Source: RYN-230 sp963717125 | GTDB taxonomy: Bacteria > Actinomycetota > Actinomycetes > Streptosporangiales > Streptosporangiaceae | NCBI GenBank assembly: GCA_963717125.1 | Contig: CAVQVG010000019.1 | Location: 124,001 to 188,000 of the forward strand | Direction of reading: 5' to 3' | Length of the DNA stretch: 64,000 bases | In this document: one piece after another, positions 1 to 8,285 of the stretch | How positions within the stretch are numbered: position 1 is the stretch's first letter | How the letters are laid out: each line of letters begins with the position of its first letter | The notes under the pieces: generated by a model | Told to the model about the DNA's origin: nothing | What the model saw: only the letters and a program-made list of their open reading frames with translations | Database searches by the model: none | Position numbers and translations under genes: made by a program

Positions 1-207
1 GGCAGCCCAGCCGCGGGCAAGTGGGATGACGGGTTCACGGTCTGGTTCCTGTCCTGGAAGCAGCTGCTCAAGGGCAGCGCGCTGGGCATGGCGGTGCAGG
101 CCGGGCCGTCCGGCAGCACGTTCGTCAGCCCCTCGACGATCACCGAGACGCCGCTGACGTCCCGGCTGGCCGGCGTCAAACCGGACAACTCGGCCCCGCA
201 GAGCTGA
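1..207 (+). CDS. 3' end of an unrecognised protein (left-truncated)
   Basis: Frame 1 is open from the first base to a TGA at 205-207, giving 68 residues of a C-terminus with the stretch KWDDGFTVWFLSWKQLLKG. Codon third positions are GC-rich like the confirmed genes nearby. The start lies outside the window. I do not recognise the family. The tail after about residue 45 is Ser/Thr/Pro-rich and looks disordered. The gene converges on the MFS gene, with the large palindrome at 246-303 between them. Confidence 0.5.
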   Translation, partial: GSPAAGKWDDGFTVWFLSWKQLLKGSALGMAVQAGPSGSTFVSPSTITETPLTSRLAGVKPDNSAPQS

Positions 208-245
208 CCGCCGAGCCCGCCCGCGGTGCTTCGCCGTGGCACAGC

Positions 246-303
246 GTTCGTGATCAACTGATTACTGTCGCTATATAGCGACAGTAATCGGTTGATCACG
301 AAC
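246..303. repeat. 58-bp near-perfect palindrome, copy 1 of a two-member family
   Basis: Each half reads GTTCGTGATCAA, then a variable 8-nt block (CTGATTAC on the left), then TGTCGCTATA at the centre. The arms pair over the whole length, with one T/G wobble. The same outer 11 nt and the same core recur at 30508-30561, with a different but again fully paired variable block. It lies between convergent genes, and the right arm contains the stop codon of the MFS gene (296-298). It could act as a bidirectional terminator, a protein-binding palindrome or a small non-autonomous repeat. No U-tract follows. Confidence 0.85.
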
Positions 304-1948
304 GGCCGACGGCGCGGTTTGCGGTGCTGGGGTGCGGGGTGGAGCCAGCGGCGTCCTGAGCGTGGTAGCTGGCCAGCAGCCGCTCCTCGGCGGCCCGGCG
401 CGGGAACCGGAAGAACACCAGGCTGGCCCCGAGCAGCACGGCGACGATGGCCGCGGTATAGGCCCACTGGTCACCGGCCAGGAAGGCACTCTTCGCCGCG
501 GCGGTGATCTGGCTGGCGTACTGCGGGTAACGCTGGGCCACGGCCTGGGCGCCCGCGAACGACTTCTCCAGCTGGTTCTGCACGCTGCTGGTGATCTGCT
601 GCCGGCGCGGCGCGTTCGCCACGGACCTGGCCACGGCGCTGGCGTACCCGGCCGTGAGCAGGGCGCCGAGCACCGACTGCATGATCGCGCCGCCCAGGTC
701 CCGCTGCAGGTCGGCGGTGCCGGACGCCATGCCGGCCCGGCGGGTGGGCACCGAGCCGGTCAGCGAGTGCGACGCCGGGGTCCCGGCCAGCCCGACGCCG
801 GTACCCAGGAAGACGAAGGCCAGCCCGACCGCCCAGTACCCGGTCCCGGCCCGCCACAGCAGCAGCATGGTCAGGAAGCTCAACAGGCAGAACAGGTACC
901 CGCTGAGCAGCGTGAAGCCGGAGCCCCGGGTGTGTACCAGGCGGGCCGACAGCGGCGCGAACGCGACCAGGCAGACCGCCGCGGGCAGCACGGCCAGCCC
1001 GGCCGTGAGCGCCGAGTACCCCAGGACGTCCTGCAGGTACTGCTGGCCGACGAAGATCGCGCCCATCAGCGCGCCGAACACGATGATGCCGCCCACCGCC
1101 GCCACCCAGAAGATCCGCCGCCCGGCCACCTGGAGGTCGTAGAGCGGGGGCCGGGCGTGCCGCTGCCGGAGCACGAACCCGGCCCCGGCGGCCACCGCCA
1201 CCGCCCCGGTGCTGAACGCCAGCGCACCCGCCCTGGGCACCGGCGCGAAGTTGATCGTGATCACCACCGCGGCGACGAAGACCATGGACAGCACACCGCC
1301 CAGGTGATCCACCCGGCCGGTGGTCTCGTTGACGTGCGCCGGCACGAAGCGGACGGCCATCAGCAGCGCAACCACCGCCAGCGGCAAGGTGAGCAGGAAC
1401 GCCGATCCCCACCAGAAGTGCTGCAGCGCCAGGCCGGCCAGCATCGGGCCGAGCGCGGTGACCGCGCCGCCGATGCCGGACCACAACGCGATGGCCCGGG
1501 TCCGGGCCGGGCCCGACCACAGCGCGGTGATCAGGGCCAGCGTGGTGGGGTAGGCCATGCCCGCGGCCACCCCGCCGAGCAGGCGCCCGGCCACCAGGAC
1601 GGCGGCGTCCGGGGCGTAGGCGGCCAGCAGGCAGCCGGGCACGGACAGCAGCACGCCGCCGACCAGCAGCAGCTTGCGGCCGTACCGGTCGCCGACCGCG
1701 CCGAGGTAGAGCACCGAGCCGGCCAGGCCGAGCGAGTAGCCGATGGCGATGATGTCCAGGGTGGTCTGCCCGGCGTCGAAGGCCCGGCCGATGTCGGGCA
1801 GCACGACGTTGGCCACCGTCAGGTTCAGGTTGGCCACCGCCGCGACCAGGATCAGCGAGGTCAGCACCAGCCCGCCGCGGCCCGGCTGCGCTCCGCCGCG
1901 GGCGCGGGCGCCGCCCGCGGCCCCGCCGCGCACGGCGGCTGTGGCCAA
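296..1948 (-). CDS. MFS drug/metabolite exporter, DHA2 (14-TM) type
   Basis: This 550-residue integral membrane protein has about 14 hydrophobic segments. An MFS motif A (GAVGDRYGRK) follows the second segment, and an antiporter-type motif C (GIGGAVTALGPMLAG) follows later. Family members export hydrophobic compounds in exchange for protons; the substrate cannot be told from sequence. The start is TTG at 1948, preceded by a strong GGGGAGGGGA ribosome site; the next in-frame GTG has none. It follows the flavoprotein gene by 48 bp on the same strand, so it may be the last gene of that operon. Its stop codon is inside the palindrome at 246-303. Confidence 0.9.
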   Translation of the reverse strand: MATAAVRGGAAGGARARGGAQPGRGGLVLTSLILVAAVANLNLTVANVVLPDIGRAFDAGQTTLDIIAIGYSLGLAGSVLYLGAVGDRYGRKLLLVGGVLLSVPGCLLAAYAPDAAVLVAGRLLGGVAAGMAYPTTLALITALWSGPARTRAIALWSGIGGAVTALGPMLAGLALQHFWWGSAFLLTLPLAVVALLMAVRFVPAHVNETTGRVDHLGGVLSMVFVAAVVITINFAPVPRAGALAFSTGAVAVAAGAGFVLRQRHARPPLYDLQVAGRRIFWVAAVGGIIVFGALMGAIFVGQQYLQDVLGYSALTAGLAVLPAAVCLVAFAPLSARLVHTRGSGFTLLSGYLFCLLSFLTMLLLWRAGTGYWAVGLAFVFLGTGVGLAGTPASHSLTGSVPTRRAGMASGTADLQRDLGGAIMQSVLGALLTAGYASAVARSVANAPRRQQITSSVQNQLEKSFAGAQAVAQRYPQYASQITAAAKSAFLAGDQWAYTAAIVAVLLGASLVFFRFPRRAAEERLLASYHAQDAAGSTPHPSTANRAVGRS

Positions 1949-1996
1949 GGTCCCCTCCCCAGGACTGCTCCGGCCACCAGCACCGAGCCAATCAGC

Positions 1997-3331
1997 TCAG
2001 CGCGGCCGCGCGTCACCCCCGCCGGGTGAAGTGCCCCCGGGTGAAGTCCCTACGGGTGAAGTCTCGCCCGGCGCCGCCGCCAGCTGGCGGACCGCGGGCC
2101 AGCGGCCGGCCAGCCGCGAAGCCGCGTGCTGCACCGCCGCCCCGGTCCACGCGGCTGGGCGCGGGCTGGCCCCGTCCACCAGGCCGTTCCAGTACAGCGA
2201 CCAGGTCCCGGCGACCAGCCGGCTCACCCCCGGCGCGGTCAGCAGCCGGACCGCGCCGGACGCCAGCCGCGGCCGCCGGAGCAGGGCCGCCTGCAGCGCC
2301 GCCGCACCCGGCATATACCGGCCGAACGTGTCCCGCACCGCCTCCGTGTACGCCGCAGCCGCGGCACCACCGGCACCACCACCAGCCGCCAGCAGCGCCT
2401 CCGCCGCCAGCTGGCCGCTGACCATGGCCGGCCCGATGCCCTCGCCCTGCAGCGGGTTGATCAGCCCGGCCGCGTCCCCGGCCAGCAGCACGTTGCGGGC
2501 CGCCGGGGGCGTGCCGGTGCCGCCCATCCGCAGCCAGCCGCCGGTCACGTCGCCGTGCTGGGCGTCGGCGGCCAGGTCCCCGGTGCCGCGCAGCATCGTG
2601 CAGAACCGGGCCAGGTCGGCGCGCAGGCTGGCGGCCCGGCGCCGGGTGCCCATGCCGACGCCGATGCCGACGTTGGCCCGGCCCGGCTCGCCCGGGAACA
2701 GCCAGCCGTACCCCGGGTAGATCCGCCACGGCGCCGCGTCCAGGAGGACCAGCAGCGGCAGCGGCACCTCGGCCGGGATGTAGGCGCGGATGGCGAAGCC
2801 CCACAGCGCGGCGTCGGGGTCGAGCAGGCCGGCCAGCCTGGCCACCGGGCTGAGCGCGCCGTCCGCGCCGATGAAACTGTCCGCGGCCAGCCGCCGGCCG
2901 TCGCTCGCCACCAGGGCGCGTACCGGGCCGTCCGGGCCGCCGCCGTCCACCCCGCTGACCCGGGCCCGCACCGGTTCCGCCCCGGCCTGCACGGCGGCGG
3001 CGCGCAGCGCGTCGTCCAGCACGACCCGCGGCACCACCACGCCGTGCCCGGGGTAGCGGCGGCCGGGAAACGCGGGCAGCCGGGACCGGTGCCCGGACGG
3101 GCCGACGGCCAGCAGGTCGGCGCCCTGCCCCGCGTCTGGCACCTTGACGGCCAGGTCGTCGAGCAGGCCGACGCCGCGCGGGCCGACCAGGTCGCCGCAC
3201 GCCTTGTCGCGCGGGAAGGCGGCCTTGTCGACCAGCGCCACCCGGGCCCCGCCGCGCGCCAGCACCAGCGCGGCCACGCTGCCGGCCGGCCCCGCGCCGG
3301 CCACCACCACGTCGAACCGGCCGCCGTTCAC
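1997..3331 (-). CDS. Geranylgeranyl-reductase-family FAD oxidoreductase
   Basis: The 444-residue flavoprotein has an N-terminal dinucleotide-binding motif (VVVAGAGPAGS), the family signature PRDKACGD, and a second FAD contact LLAGDAAGLINPLQGEGIG. These are the marks of the geranylgeranyl reductase/MenJ group, which saturates isoprenoid chains of quinones or lipids. The GTG start at 3331 was chosen because the open frame upstream (to 3490) is only the upstream gene read out of frame. Upstream lie a UbiA-like membrane protein and a UbiE-like methyltransferase, which suggests prenyl-quinone or prenyl-lipid modification. The C-terminus carries a 15-bp tandem repeat (2023-2067) encoding SPxGT-type units, 24 bp before the stop. 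Substrate is unknown. Confidence 0.82.
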   Translation of the reverse strand: MNGGRFDVVVAGAGPAGSVAALVLARGGARVALVDKAAFPRDKACGDLVGPRGVGLLDDLAVKVPDAGQGADLLAVGPSGHRSRLPAFPGRRYPGHGVVVPRVVLDDALRAAAVQAGAEPVRARVSGVDGGGPDGPVRALVASDGRRLAADSFIGADGALSPVARLAGLLDPDAALWGFAIRAYIPAEVPLPLLVLLDAAPWRIYPGYGWLFPGEPGRANVGIGVGMGTRRRAASLRADLARFCTMLRGTGDLAADAQHGDVTGGWLRMGGTGTPPAARNVLLAGDAAGLINPLQGEGIGPAMVSGQLAAEALLAAGGGAGGAAAAAYTEAVRDTFGRYMPGAAALQAALLRRPRLASGAVRLLTAPGVSRLVAGTWSLYWNGLVDGASPRPAAWTGAAVQHAASRLAGRWPAVRQLAAAPGETSPVGTSPGGTSPGGGDARPR

Positions 3332-3359
3332 CGGGCCACCAGGGTGCACCGCGCCGCCG

Positions 3360-4094
3360 TCACCGGGCCACCACCAGGGCCACGGCCAGCGTCCCGGTGG
3401 CCCAGGTGAAGTAGCGCAGCCCGCGTTCCAGCGGGGCCAGCAGGTCGGCCCGGTCCAGCTCTTGTTCGCTGCCGTCGCGCCAGGTGACACGCACGGTCAC
3501 GGCGGTGATCCGGCGGCGCAACGCCCGGGCCGGGGTACTCAGCGAGCGCTGCCCCATGGACAGGAAGAAGGCGAACACCGCGCCGATCAGCGCGGCCGGC
3601 GGCAGCGTCCAGTGCTGCGCGTACGCGCCGACGATCAGCGGGAACGACCCCCAGGCCAGGCCGAACCAGACGTCGCTGTGCATCAGCCCGCCGAACAGCT
3701 CCAGGTTGTACCCGATGACGAGCAGGGCGCCGACGATCACGAACGGGAGCAGCCGCCAGCCGCCGTAGACCAGGCCGAGCGCCATCGCGCCGGCCACCGA
3801 GACCAGCGCGATGCCCCAGAGCAGCACGCTGCTGATGCCGGTGCCCAGCGGCCGGCCGTTCAGCTCGTCCAGGGCGTGCGCGCCGATGCCGACCGCGAGG
3901 AAGAACGCCAGCAGGGTCCCCGCCAGCCGCCACAGCACCGGGTGCGGCACCAGCGCGGCCCCGATGGCCACGTAGGACAGGTGCCACATCGTGTACGGCG
4001 GGTGCAGCAGGGTGAGCCAGTCGCGGAACCCGCCGGTGCCGCGGCCCATCGCGTAGAACGCGGTCTTGCTGGTCTTGTCCGTCCGCGCGCTCAC
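3360..4094 (-). CDS. Polytopic membrane protein, possible divergent UbiA-type prenyltransferase
   Basis: This 244-residue protein has about seven hydrophobic helices (LLHPPYTMWHLSYVAIGAAL and later) and a hydrophilic loop at residues 195-220. HALDELNGRP, in the place where UbiA enzymes carry NDxxDxxxD, and YNLELFGG with a following D are reminiscent of UbiA aromatic prenyltransferases, but neither Asp-rich motif is intact. The GTG start at 4094 overlaps the stop of the methyltransferase (GTGA). Position between a UbiE-like methyltransferase and a GGR-type reductase is the main argument for a lipid or quinone role. It could instead be a non-catalytic membrane partner. Confidence 0.6.
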   Translation of the reverse strand: MSARTDKTSKTAFYAMGRGTGGFRDWLTLLHPPYTMWHLSYVAIGAALVPHPVLWRLAGTLLAFFLAVGIGAHALDELNGRPLGTGISSVLLWGIALVSVAGAMALGLVYGGWRLLPFVIVGALLVIGYNLELFGGLMHSDVWFGLAWGSFPLIVGAYAQHWTLPPAALIGAVFAFFLSMGQRSLSTPARALRRRITAVTVRVTWRDGSEQELDRADLLAPLERGLRYFTWATGTLAVALVVAR

Positions 4095-4855
4095 GAACCA
4101 GGTCCCGCGGGCGGCGCGGCCTTACGGCCCCACATGATGAGCCCGCCGCCCAGGCTCATCACCTCGGTCCCGACGTCGGTCAGCCCGGCGGCCTGCCACG
4201 CCGCGATGTGGTCATCGAGGGAGTAGCGCCGGTAGTGGGTGGAGATGCTCGGGCCGAGGAAGCGGCCGACCCGGTACCAGGCCGGGCCGCCGGTCAGCCC
4301 GCCGAGCAGCGGCAGCGCCAGCCGGGTGTACAGCCACCAGGCGGCCCGCCAGCCGGGCCGCGGCGGCCGGTAGAACTCCAGGCTGGCCAGCGTGCCGCCG
4401 GGGCGCACGCAGCGGGCCATTTCGGCCACGGTCGCGGCCGGGTCGTCCACGTACCGCAGCAGGTAGGAGAAGCTGACCGCGTCGAAGGTGGCGTCCGGGA
4501 ACGGCAGCCGGTCGGCCCGGCCGACGGTCAGCCGGACCCGGCCGCGCTGGCCGGGCCGCCGGGTCCGGGCCACGCCAGCCCGGAGCATCGGCTCGTTGAG
4601 GTCGACCCCGACCACGTCCGCGCCGGTGCGGTCGGCGATGGCCAGCGCGATCCCGGCCGGGCCGGTGGCCACGTCCAGGACCAGGCCGGGCTGCCCGGCC
4701 GCGGTCCGGCTGACCACGGCCCGGCGCCAGCGCCGGTCCTGGCCGAAGGACAGCAGATAGGCCAGCCGGTCGTAGTGGGCGGGCAGGCCGACGAACACCT
4801 CACGGGCGACCCGCTCACCACGCAAGCGAGCATCCTGGGCCGGTGCGGCGGTCAC
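4091..4855 (-). CDS. UbiE/COQ5-like SAM-dependent methyltransferase
   Basis: A 254-residue class I methyltransferase. The SAM-binding motif is LVLDVATGPAGIAL, followed by the acidic VVGVDLNEPML, DATFDAVSFSYLLRYVDD and RCVRPGGTLASLEF. The N-terminal VFVGLPAHYDRLAYLLSFG resembles the demethylmenaquinone methyltransferase opening (YDRLN...LSFG). The GTG at 4855 begins the homologous region. The downstream gene starts inside its stop codon, so the two are translationally coupled, with the GGR-like reductase next. It probably methylates a quinone-like or prenylated acceptor. Whether it is the housekeeping MenG cannot be decided here. The 200-bp gap upstream should hold the operon promoter, but I saw no clear -10/-35 pair. 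Confidence 0.8.
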   Translation of the reverse strand: MTAAPAQDARLRGERVAREVFVGLPAHYDRLAYLLSFGQDRRWRRAVVSRTAAGQPGLVLDVATGPAGIALAIADRTGADVVGVDLNEPMLRAGVARTRRPGQRGRVRLTVGRADRLPFPDATFDAVSFSYLLRYVDDPAATVAEMARCVRPGGTLASLEFYRPPRPGWRAAWWLYTRLALPLLGGLTGGPAWYRVGRFLGPSISTHYRRYSLDDHIAAWQAAGLTDVGTEVMSLGGGLIMWGRKAAPPAGPGS

Positions 4856-5058
4856 CGCGTTCGGGGCAGAGACAACGGGACGCTCCCTGTGGGGGCTGCA
4901 CGGTCGCTATCCAAGGATCGTCGCACGCGCGGCCCGCGCGGGCAAGAAACACCCACCCCAGCCATCACGGGGTAACCGTCCGTAAGCCCGGTCCCGCCAG
5001 GTGGCCGGCCCGCCGTACCCGCAAATACTTTCTTTGCTTAACGCCGGTACCGGGCCGG

Positions 5059-6537
5059 TCAGCTGGCCTCGCGCAGCGGGGTACGCGGCCGATGTCCCCG
5101 CCTCCGGCGGGGGCGATTGCCGGCCCCGGCCGCCGCTCCGCTGCGGGCCGGGGGCGCCAGCCGCGGCGCGGGCCGGGCCGGGGCCCGGATCGGCGCCGGG
5201 ATCGGGGTGCCCGATTCCGCGATGTCCCGGACCGCCTGGTGCCCGGGCTGCACCCGGTGCCGGACCGGGGTGATGCCGGCCGCGTCGTGCAGCCGGGCGA
5301 CCTCCCGGACCTGGGCCGGGTCGACGAACGCGACCACCGTGCCGGGTGCCCCGGCACGCGCGGTCCGCCCGGAGCGGTGCAGGTAGTCCTTGTGATCGTT
5401 GGGCGGGTCGAAGTGCACCACCAGATCCACGTCCTCGATGTCCAGCCCACGGGCGGCCACGTTGGTGGCAACCAGTACCCGGGGCTGCCCGGCGGCGAAC
5501 CCGTCCAGCGCGCGCTGCCGCTGGTTCTGGTTGAGGTTGCCGTGGATCGCGGCCGCGTCGGCCCCGGCCCGGGTGAGCTGCTTGGCCAGCCGGGCCGCGC
5601 CGTGCTTGGTGCGGACGAAGAACAGGGTGCGGCCCGGCCGGACCGCGATCTCGGCCGCGATGGCCAGCTTGTCCTGGGCCGGCAGCACGAACACCTGGTG
5701 GTCGGCGGCCGCGCCCGGCTCGAAGGCCGGCGCCACCGCGTGCAGCGCCGGGCTGGTCAGGTACCGGGTGACCAGCCGCTCCACGTCCCGGTCCAGGGTG
5801 GCGGAGAACAGCATCCGCTGCCCGCCGGCCGGGGTGGCGTCCAGGATCCGGGTCACCGCCGGCAGGAAGCCGAGGTCGGCCATGTGGTCGGCCTCGTCGA
5901 CCACGGTGATCTCGATCCCGCCGAGGCTGCACGCGCGCCGGTCCATCAGGTCGATCAGCCGCCCGGGGGTGGCCACCACGACGTCCACGCCGCGCTGCAG
6001 CCGGTCGATCTGGCGGCCGATCGGCGCACCGCCGTACACCGTGGTCACGCTGACCCCGACCGCGTTGCCGAGCGACCGCAGCACGTCGGCCACCTGCCGG
6101 GCCAGTTCCCTGGTGGGCACCAGGATGAGGGCGCGGGGCGCGGTCGGCGCGCGGTGCGGGGTGCGGCCCGCCGGGGCGGCCAGCCGGGCCAGCATGGCCA
6201 GGCCGAACGCGAGCGTCTTGCCGGACCCGGTCTGCGCCCGGCCAAGCACGTCCCGGCCGGCCAGCGCGTCCGGGAGCGCCCGGGCCTGGATGGCGAACGG
6301 CTCGTGGATGCCGCCCCGGGCCAGCGCGGTGACCAGCGGCGCGGGCAGCCCCAGGTCGCCGAACGCGACGTGCTCCGGCGCGGGCTCGGCCAGCGCCACG
6401 GCCAGCGCCCGGTCCAGCTCGGACCGCTGCTCCCGGGCCGGATGCGCGGAGCGCGGTGGCCGGGCCGGCCGCCGCGGCCGGGTGGACCGGGCGGGACGCC
6501 GCGGGGCATGACTGTGAGGCAAGGAATCTCCATCCAT
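5059..6537 (-). CDS. DEAD-box ATP-dependent RNA helicase
   Basis: The 492-residue helicase shows the full superfamily 2 motif set in order: FAIQARALP (Q motif), AQTGSGKT (I), PTRELA (Ia), TPGRLI (Ib), VVDEADHM (II), FSATL (III), RTKHGAARL (IV), VLVATNVAARGLDIEDV (V) and HRSGRTARAG (VI). It unwinds RNA, in ribosome assembly or RNA turnover at low temperature in the family. Both tails are basic or Ala/Pro/Arg-rich. The ATG at 6537 was preferred because the open frame upstream (to 6660) is not conserved-looking. About 130 nt separate it from the upstream PsiE gene, room for a leader. A weak internal IR is all that follows its stop. Confidence 0.93.
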   Translation of the reverse strand: MDGDSLPHSHAPRRPARSTRPRRPARPPRSAHPAREQRSELDRALAVALAEPAPEHVAFGDLGLPAPLVTALARGGIHEPFAIQARALPDALAGRDVLGRAQTGSGKTLAFGLAMLARLAAPAGRTPHRAPTAPRALILVPTRELARQVADVLRSLGNAVGVSVTTVYGGAPIGRQIDRLQRGVDVVVATPGRLIDLMDRRACSLGGIEITVVDEADHMADLGFLPAVTRILDATPAGGQRMLFSATLDRDVERLVTRYLTSPALHAVAPAFEPGAAADHQVFVLPAQDKLAIAAEIAVRPGRTLFFVRTKHGAARLAKQLTRAGADAAAIHGNLNQNQRQRALDGFAAGQPRVLVATNVAARGLDIEDVDLVVHFDPPNDHKDYLHRSGRTARAGAPGTVVAFVDPAQVREVARLHDAAGITPVRHRVQPGHQAVRDIAESGTPIPAPIRAPARPAPRLAPPARSGAAAGAGNRPRRRRGHRPRTPLREAS

Positions 6538-6671
6538 GCTTCGTGGGCCGCGTCGCGGAAAACGCATCCGGGGCAGCGGGAAAGCCCGGTGCCCACCAGG
6601 AAGAGAAAACTGCTCACACACGCGACCGCGCGGGCTGCTCGCCCGCGGGAGTGGCGGCACGGTCCGCCGCC

Positions 6672-7283
6672 TTATGCCTCAACCCTACCAGTGGGGCTGA
6701 TGTTCCCGGCCTGGCCCGGATCCTCCTGGTCCGGGCCGGCCACGGCTAACTCCTGGTCCGAGCCGGCCACGGCTAACTCCTCCGCCTCTGGCTTCTCGAA
6801 GTAGCTGACCGCCAGGTAGGCGGCCACGAACGCGACCACCATGCCGAGCAGCAGGCCGAGTTCGGTGGGCGGGATGGTGTGCTCGTTGCTGAGCAGGAAC
6901 AGGATGCGCCGGATCACCGCGACGAGCCCGACCACGATGAACGGCTGCGCGGCCAGCCGGTGCGCGCGCAGCGACAGCACCACCGTGTGCACGATCTCGA
7001 CCAGGATCAGCACCAGCAGCACCCGGTCCAGCAGGTTGATGGCGGCCGTGCCGACGGGCTGCGTCCGCACGTCGGAGATGAAGCTGACCACGCCGGACAC
7101 GGCCAGCGTGGCGGCGAGCACGATCAGCACCACGCCCACGGTCACCGTGACGATGTCCTGGGCGTGCTCCAGGGCCCAGATGGAGCCCGCGACGACAGGC
7201 CGCGGCGCGGGCGGCCCGCCCGCGGCGGGCCGGTCCTCGGCCGGGCGGCCGGGCGGGCTGGCGGTGTCACTGGCGTCTGGCAC
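6672..7283 (-). CDS. PsiE-like phosphate-starvation membrane protein
   Basis: A 203-residue membrane protein with four hydrophobic helices between residues 40 and 165. The conserved region LLLVLILVEIVHTVVLSLRAH and LAAQPFIVVGLVAVIRRIL is typical of the PsiE family. The GTG at 7283 has a GGAGGG ribosome site 4 bases upstream; earlier codons belong to the PPK2 tail out of frame. It lies 43 bp behind the polyphosphate kinase gene, so the two are likely co-transcribed, a pairing that makes sense for phosphate stress. The cytoplasmic tail contains a 27-bp duplication (6724-6777) giving LAVAGSDQE/LAVAGPDQE. Biochemical role is unknown in the family. Confidence 0.83.
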   Translation of the reverse strand: MPDASDTASPPGRPAEDRPAAGGPPAPRPVVAGSIWALEHAQDIVTVTVGVVLIVLAATLAVSGVVSFISDVRTQPVGTAAINLLDRVLLVLILVEIVHTVVLSLRAHRLAAQPFIVVGLVAVIRRILFLLSNEHTIPPTELGLLLGMVVAFVAAYLAVSYFEKPEAEELAVAGSDQELAVAGPDQEDPGQAGNISPTGRVEA

Positions 7284-7326
7284 AGGTCCCTCCGGCCGTG
7301 CGGACGGGAGGCAGACGCCTATTAGA

Positions 7327-8214
7327 TCAAACCCCGCGCGATCCGCCCAGCTTCGCGGCGTGGTCCGGGACGAATGTCTGCATGTCGCGCGGCACCCGGA
7401 TGTAGCCCTTGGCCGACGGCCGCGCCGGCAGTTCCAGCTGCTGCCGCCGCACATCGTGGTACGGGATGGTGGACAGCAGGTGCGCGATCATGTTGATCCG
7501 GGCCCGCCGCTTGTCGTCGCTCTCCACCACGTACCAGGGCGCCTCCGGCACGTCGGTATGCAGCAACATCTCGTCCTTGGCCCGGCTGTAGTCCTCCCAC
7601 CGGGTCACCGACTCCAGGTCCATCGGCGACAGCTTCCACTGCCGCATCGGGTCCTCCAGCCGGGACCGGAAGCGAAGCTGCTGTTCCGCGTCGCTGACCG
7701 AGAACCAGTACTTGCGGAGCAGGATGCCGTCCTCCACCAGCAGCCGCTCGAAGATCGGGCACTGGTGCAGGAACCGGGCGTACTCCTCCTTGCTGCAGAA
7801 CCCCATCACGTGCTCGACGCCGGCCCGGTTGTACCAGCTCCGGTCGAACAGCACGAGCTGGCCGCCGGCCGGCAGGTGGTCCACGTAGCGCTGGAAGTAC
7901 CACTGGGTCTGTTCCCGCTCGGTCGGCGCTGGCAGCGCGACGGTCCGGGCGATGCGCGGGTTCAGATACTGCGCGACCCGCTTGATCGTGCTGCCCTTGC
8001 CAGCCGCGTCGCGGCCCTCGAAGATGATCACGATCCGGGCGCCCTCGGCGCGCACCCACTCCTGGACTTTGACCAGCTCCGCTTGCAGCCGGTACAGCTC
8101 GGCCTCGTAGAGCTGCTTCGGCAGCCGCTTGACCTTGCCGTCCTTGGCCGCCTTGACCTTGGCCGCCTTGACCTTGGCCGACTTGACTTTGATCGCACCG
8201 TTGTGCTGGGCCAT
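7327..8214 (-). CDS. ppk2: Polyphosphate kinase 2 (PPK2)
   Basis: The 295-residue enzyme has a Walker A loop (FEGRDAAGKGS), Walker B (LVLFDRSWYNRAGVEHVMG) and the lid region KRLPKQLYEAEL through RWEDYSRAKDEML, all diagnostic of single-domain PPK2. These enzymes transfer phosphate between polyphosphate and nucleoside di- or triphosphates. Start ATG at 8214 follows an AGGGGG ribosome site; an in-frame GTG two codons earlier is also possible. The N-terminus is a Lys/Ala/Val repeat of three 15-bp units (8141-8185), basic and probably disordered. The PsiE-like gene follows at 43 bp. The same reading frame continues upstream into LysR sequence, but that is a shadow. Confidence 0.94.
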   Translation of the reverse strand: MAQHNGAIKVKSAKVKAAKVKAAKDGKVKRLPKQLYEAELYRLQAELVKVQEWVRAEGARIVIIFEGRDAAGKGSTIKRVAQYLNPRIARTVALPAPTEREQTQWYFQRYVDHLPAGGQLVLFDRSWYNRAGVEHVMGFCSKEEYARFLHQCPIFERLLVEDGILLRKYWFSVSDAEQQLRFRSRLEDPMRQWKLSPMDLESVTRWEDYSRAKDEMLLHTDVPEAPWYVVESDDKRRARINMIAHLLSTIPYHDVRRQQLELPARPSAKGYIRVPRDMQTFVPDHAAKLGGSRGV

Positions 8215-8285
8215 CGTCACCGCACCCCCTACTACCCAGGAGTCAACCACGGGCCGCGGCCGCTGACGAGAGCCCTGGGTCCCGC

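Noticed and set aside
332..2029. Long plus-strand ORF antisense to the MFS gene
   Set aside because: Arg/Gly/Gln-rich shadow of a high-GC gene; the minus-strand reading has clear MFS motifs.
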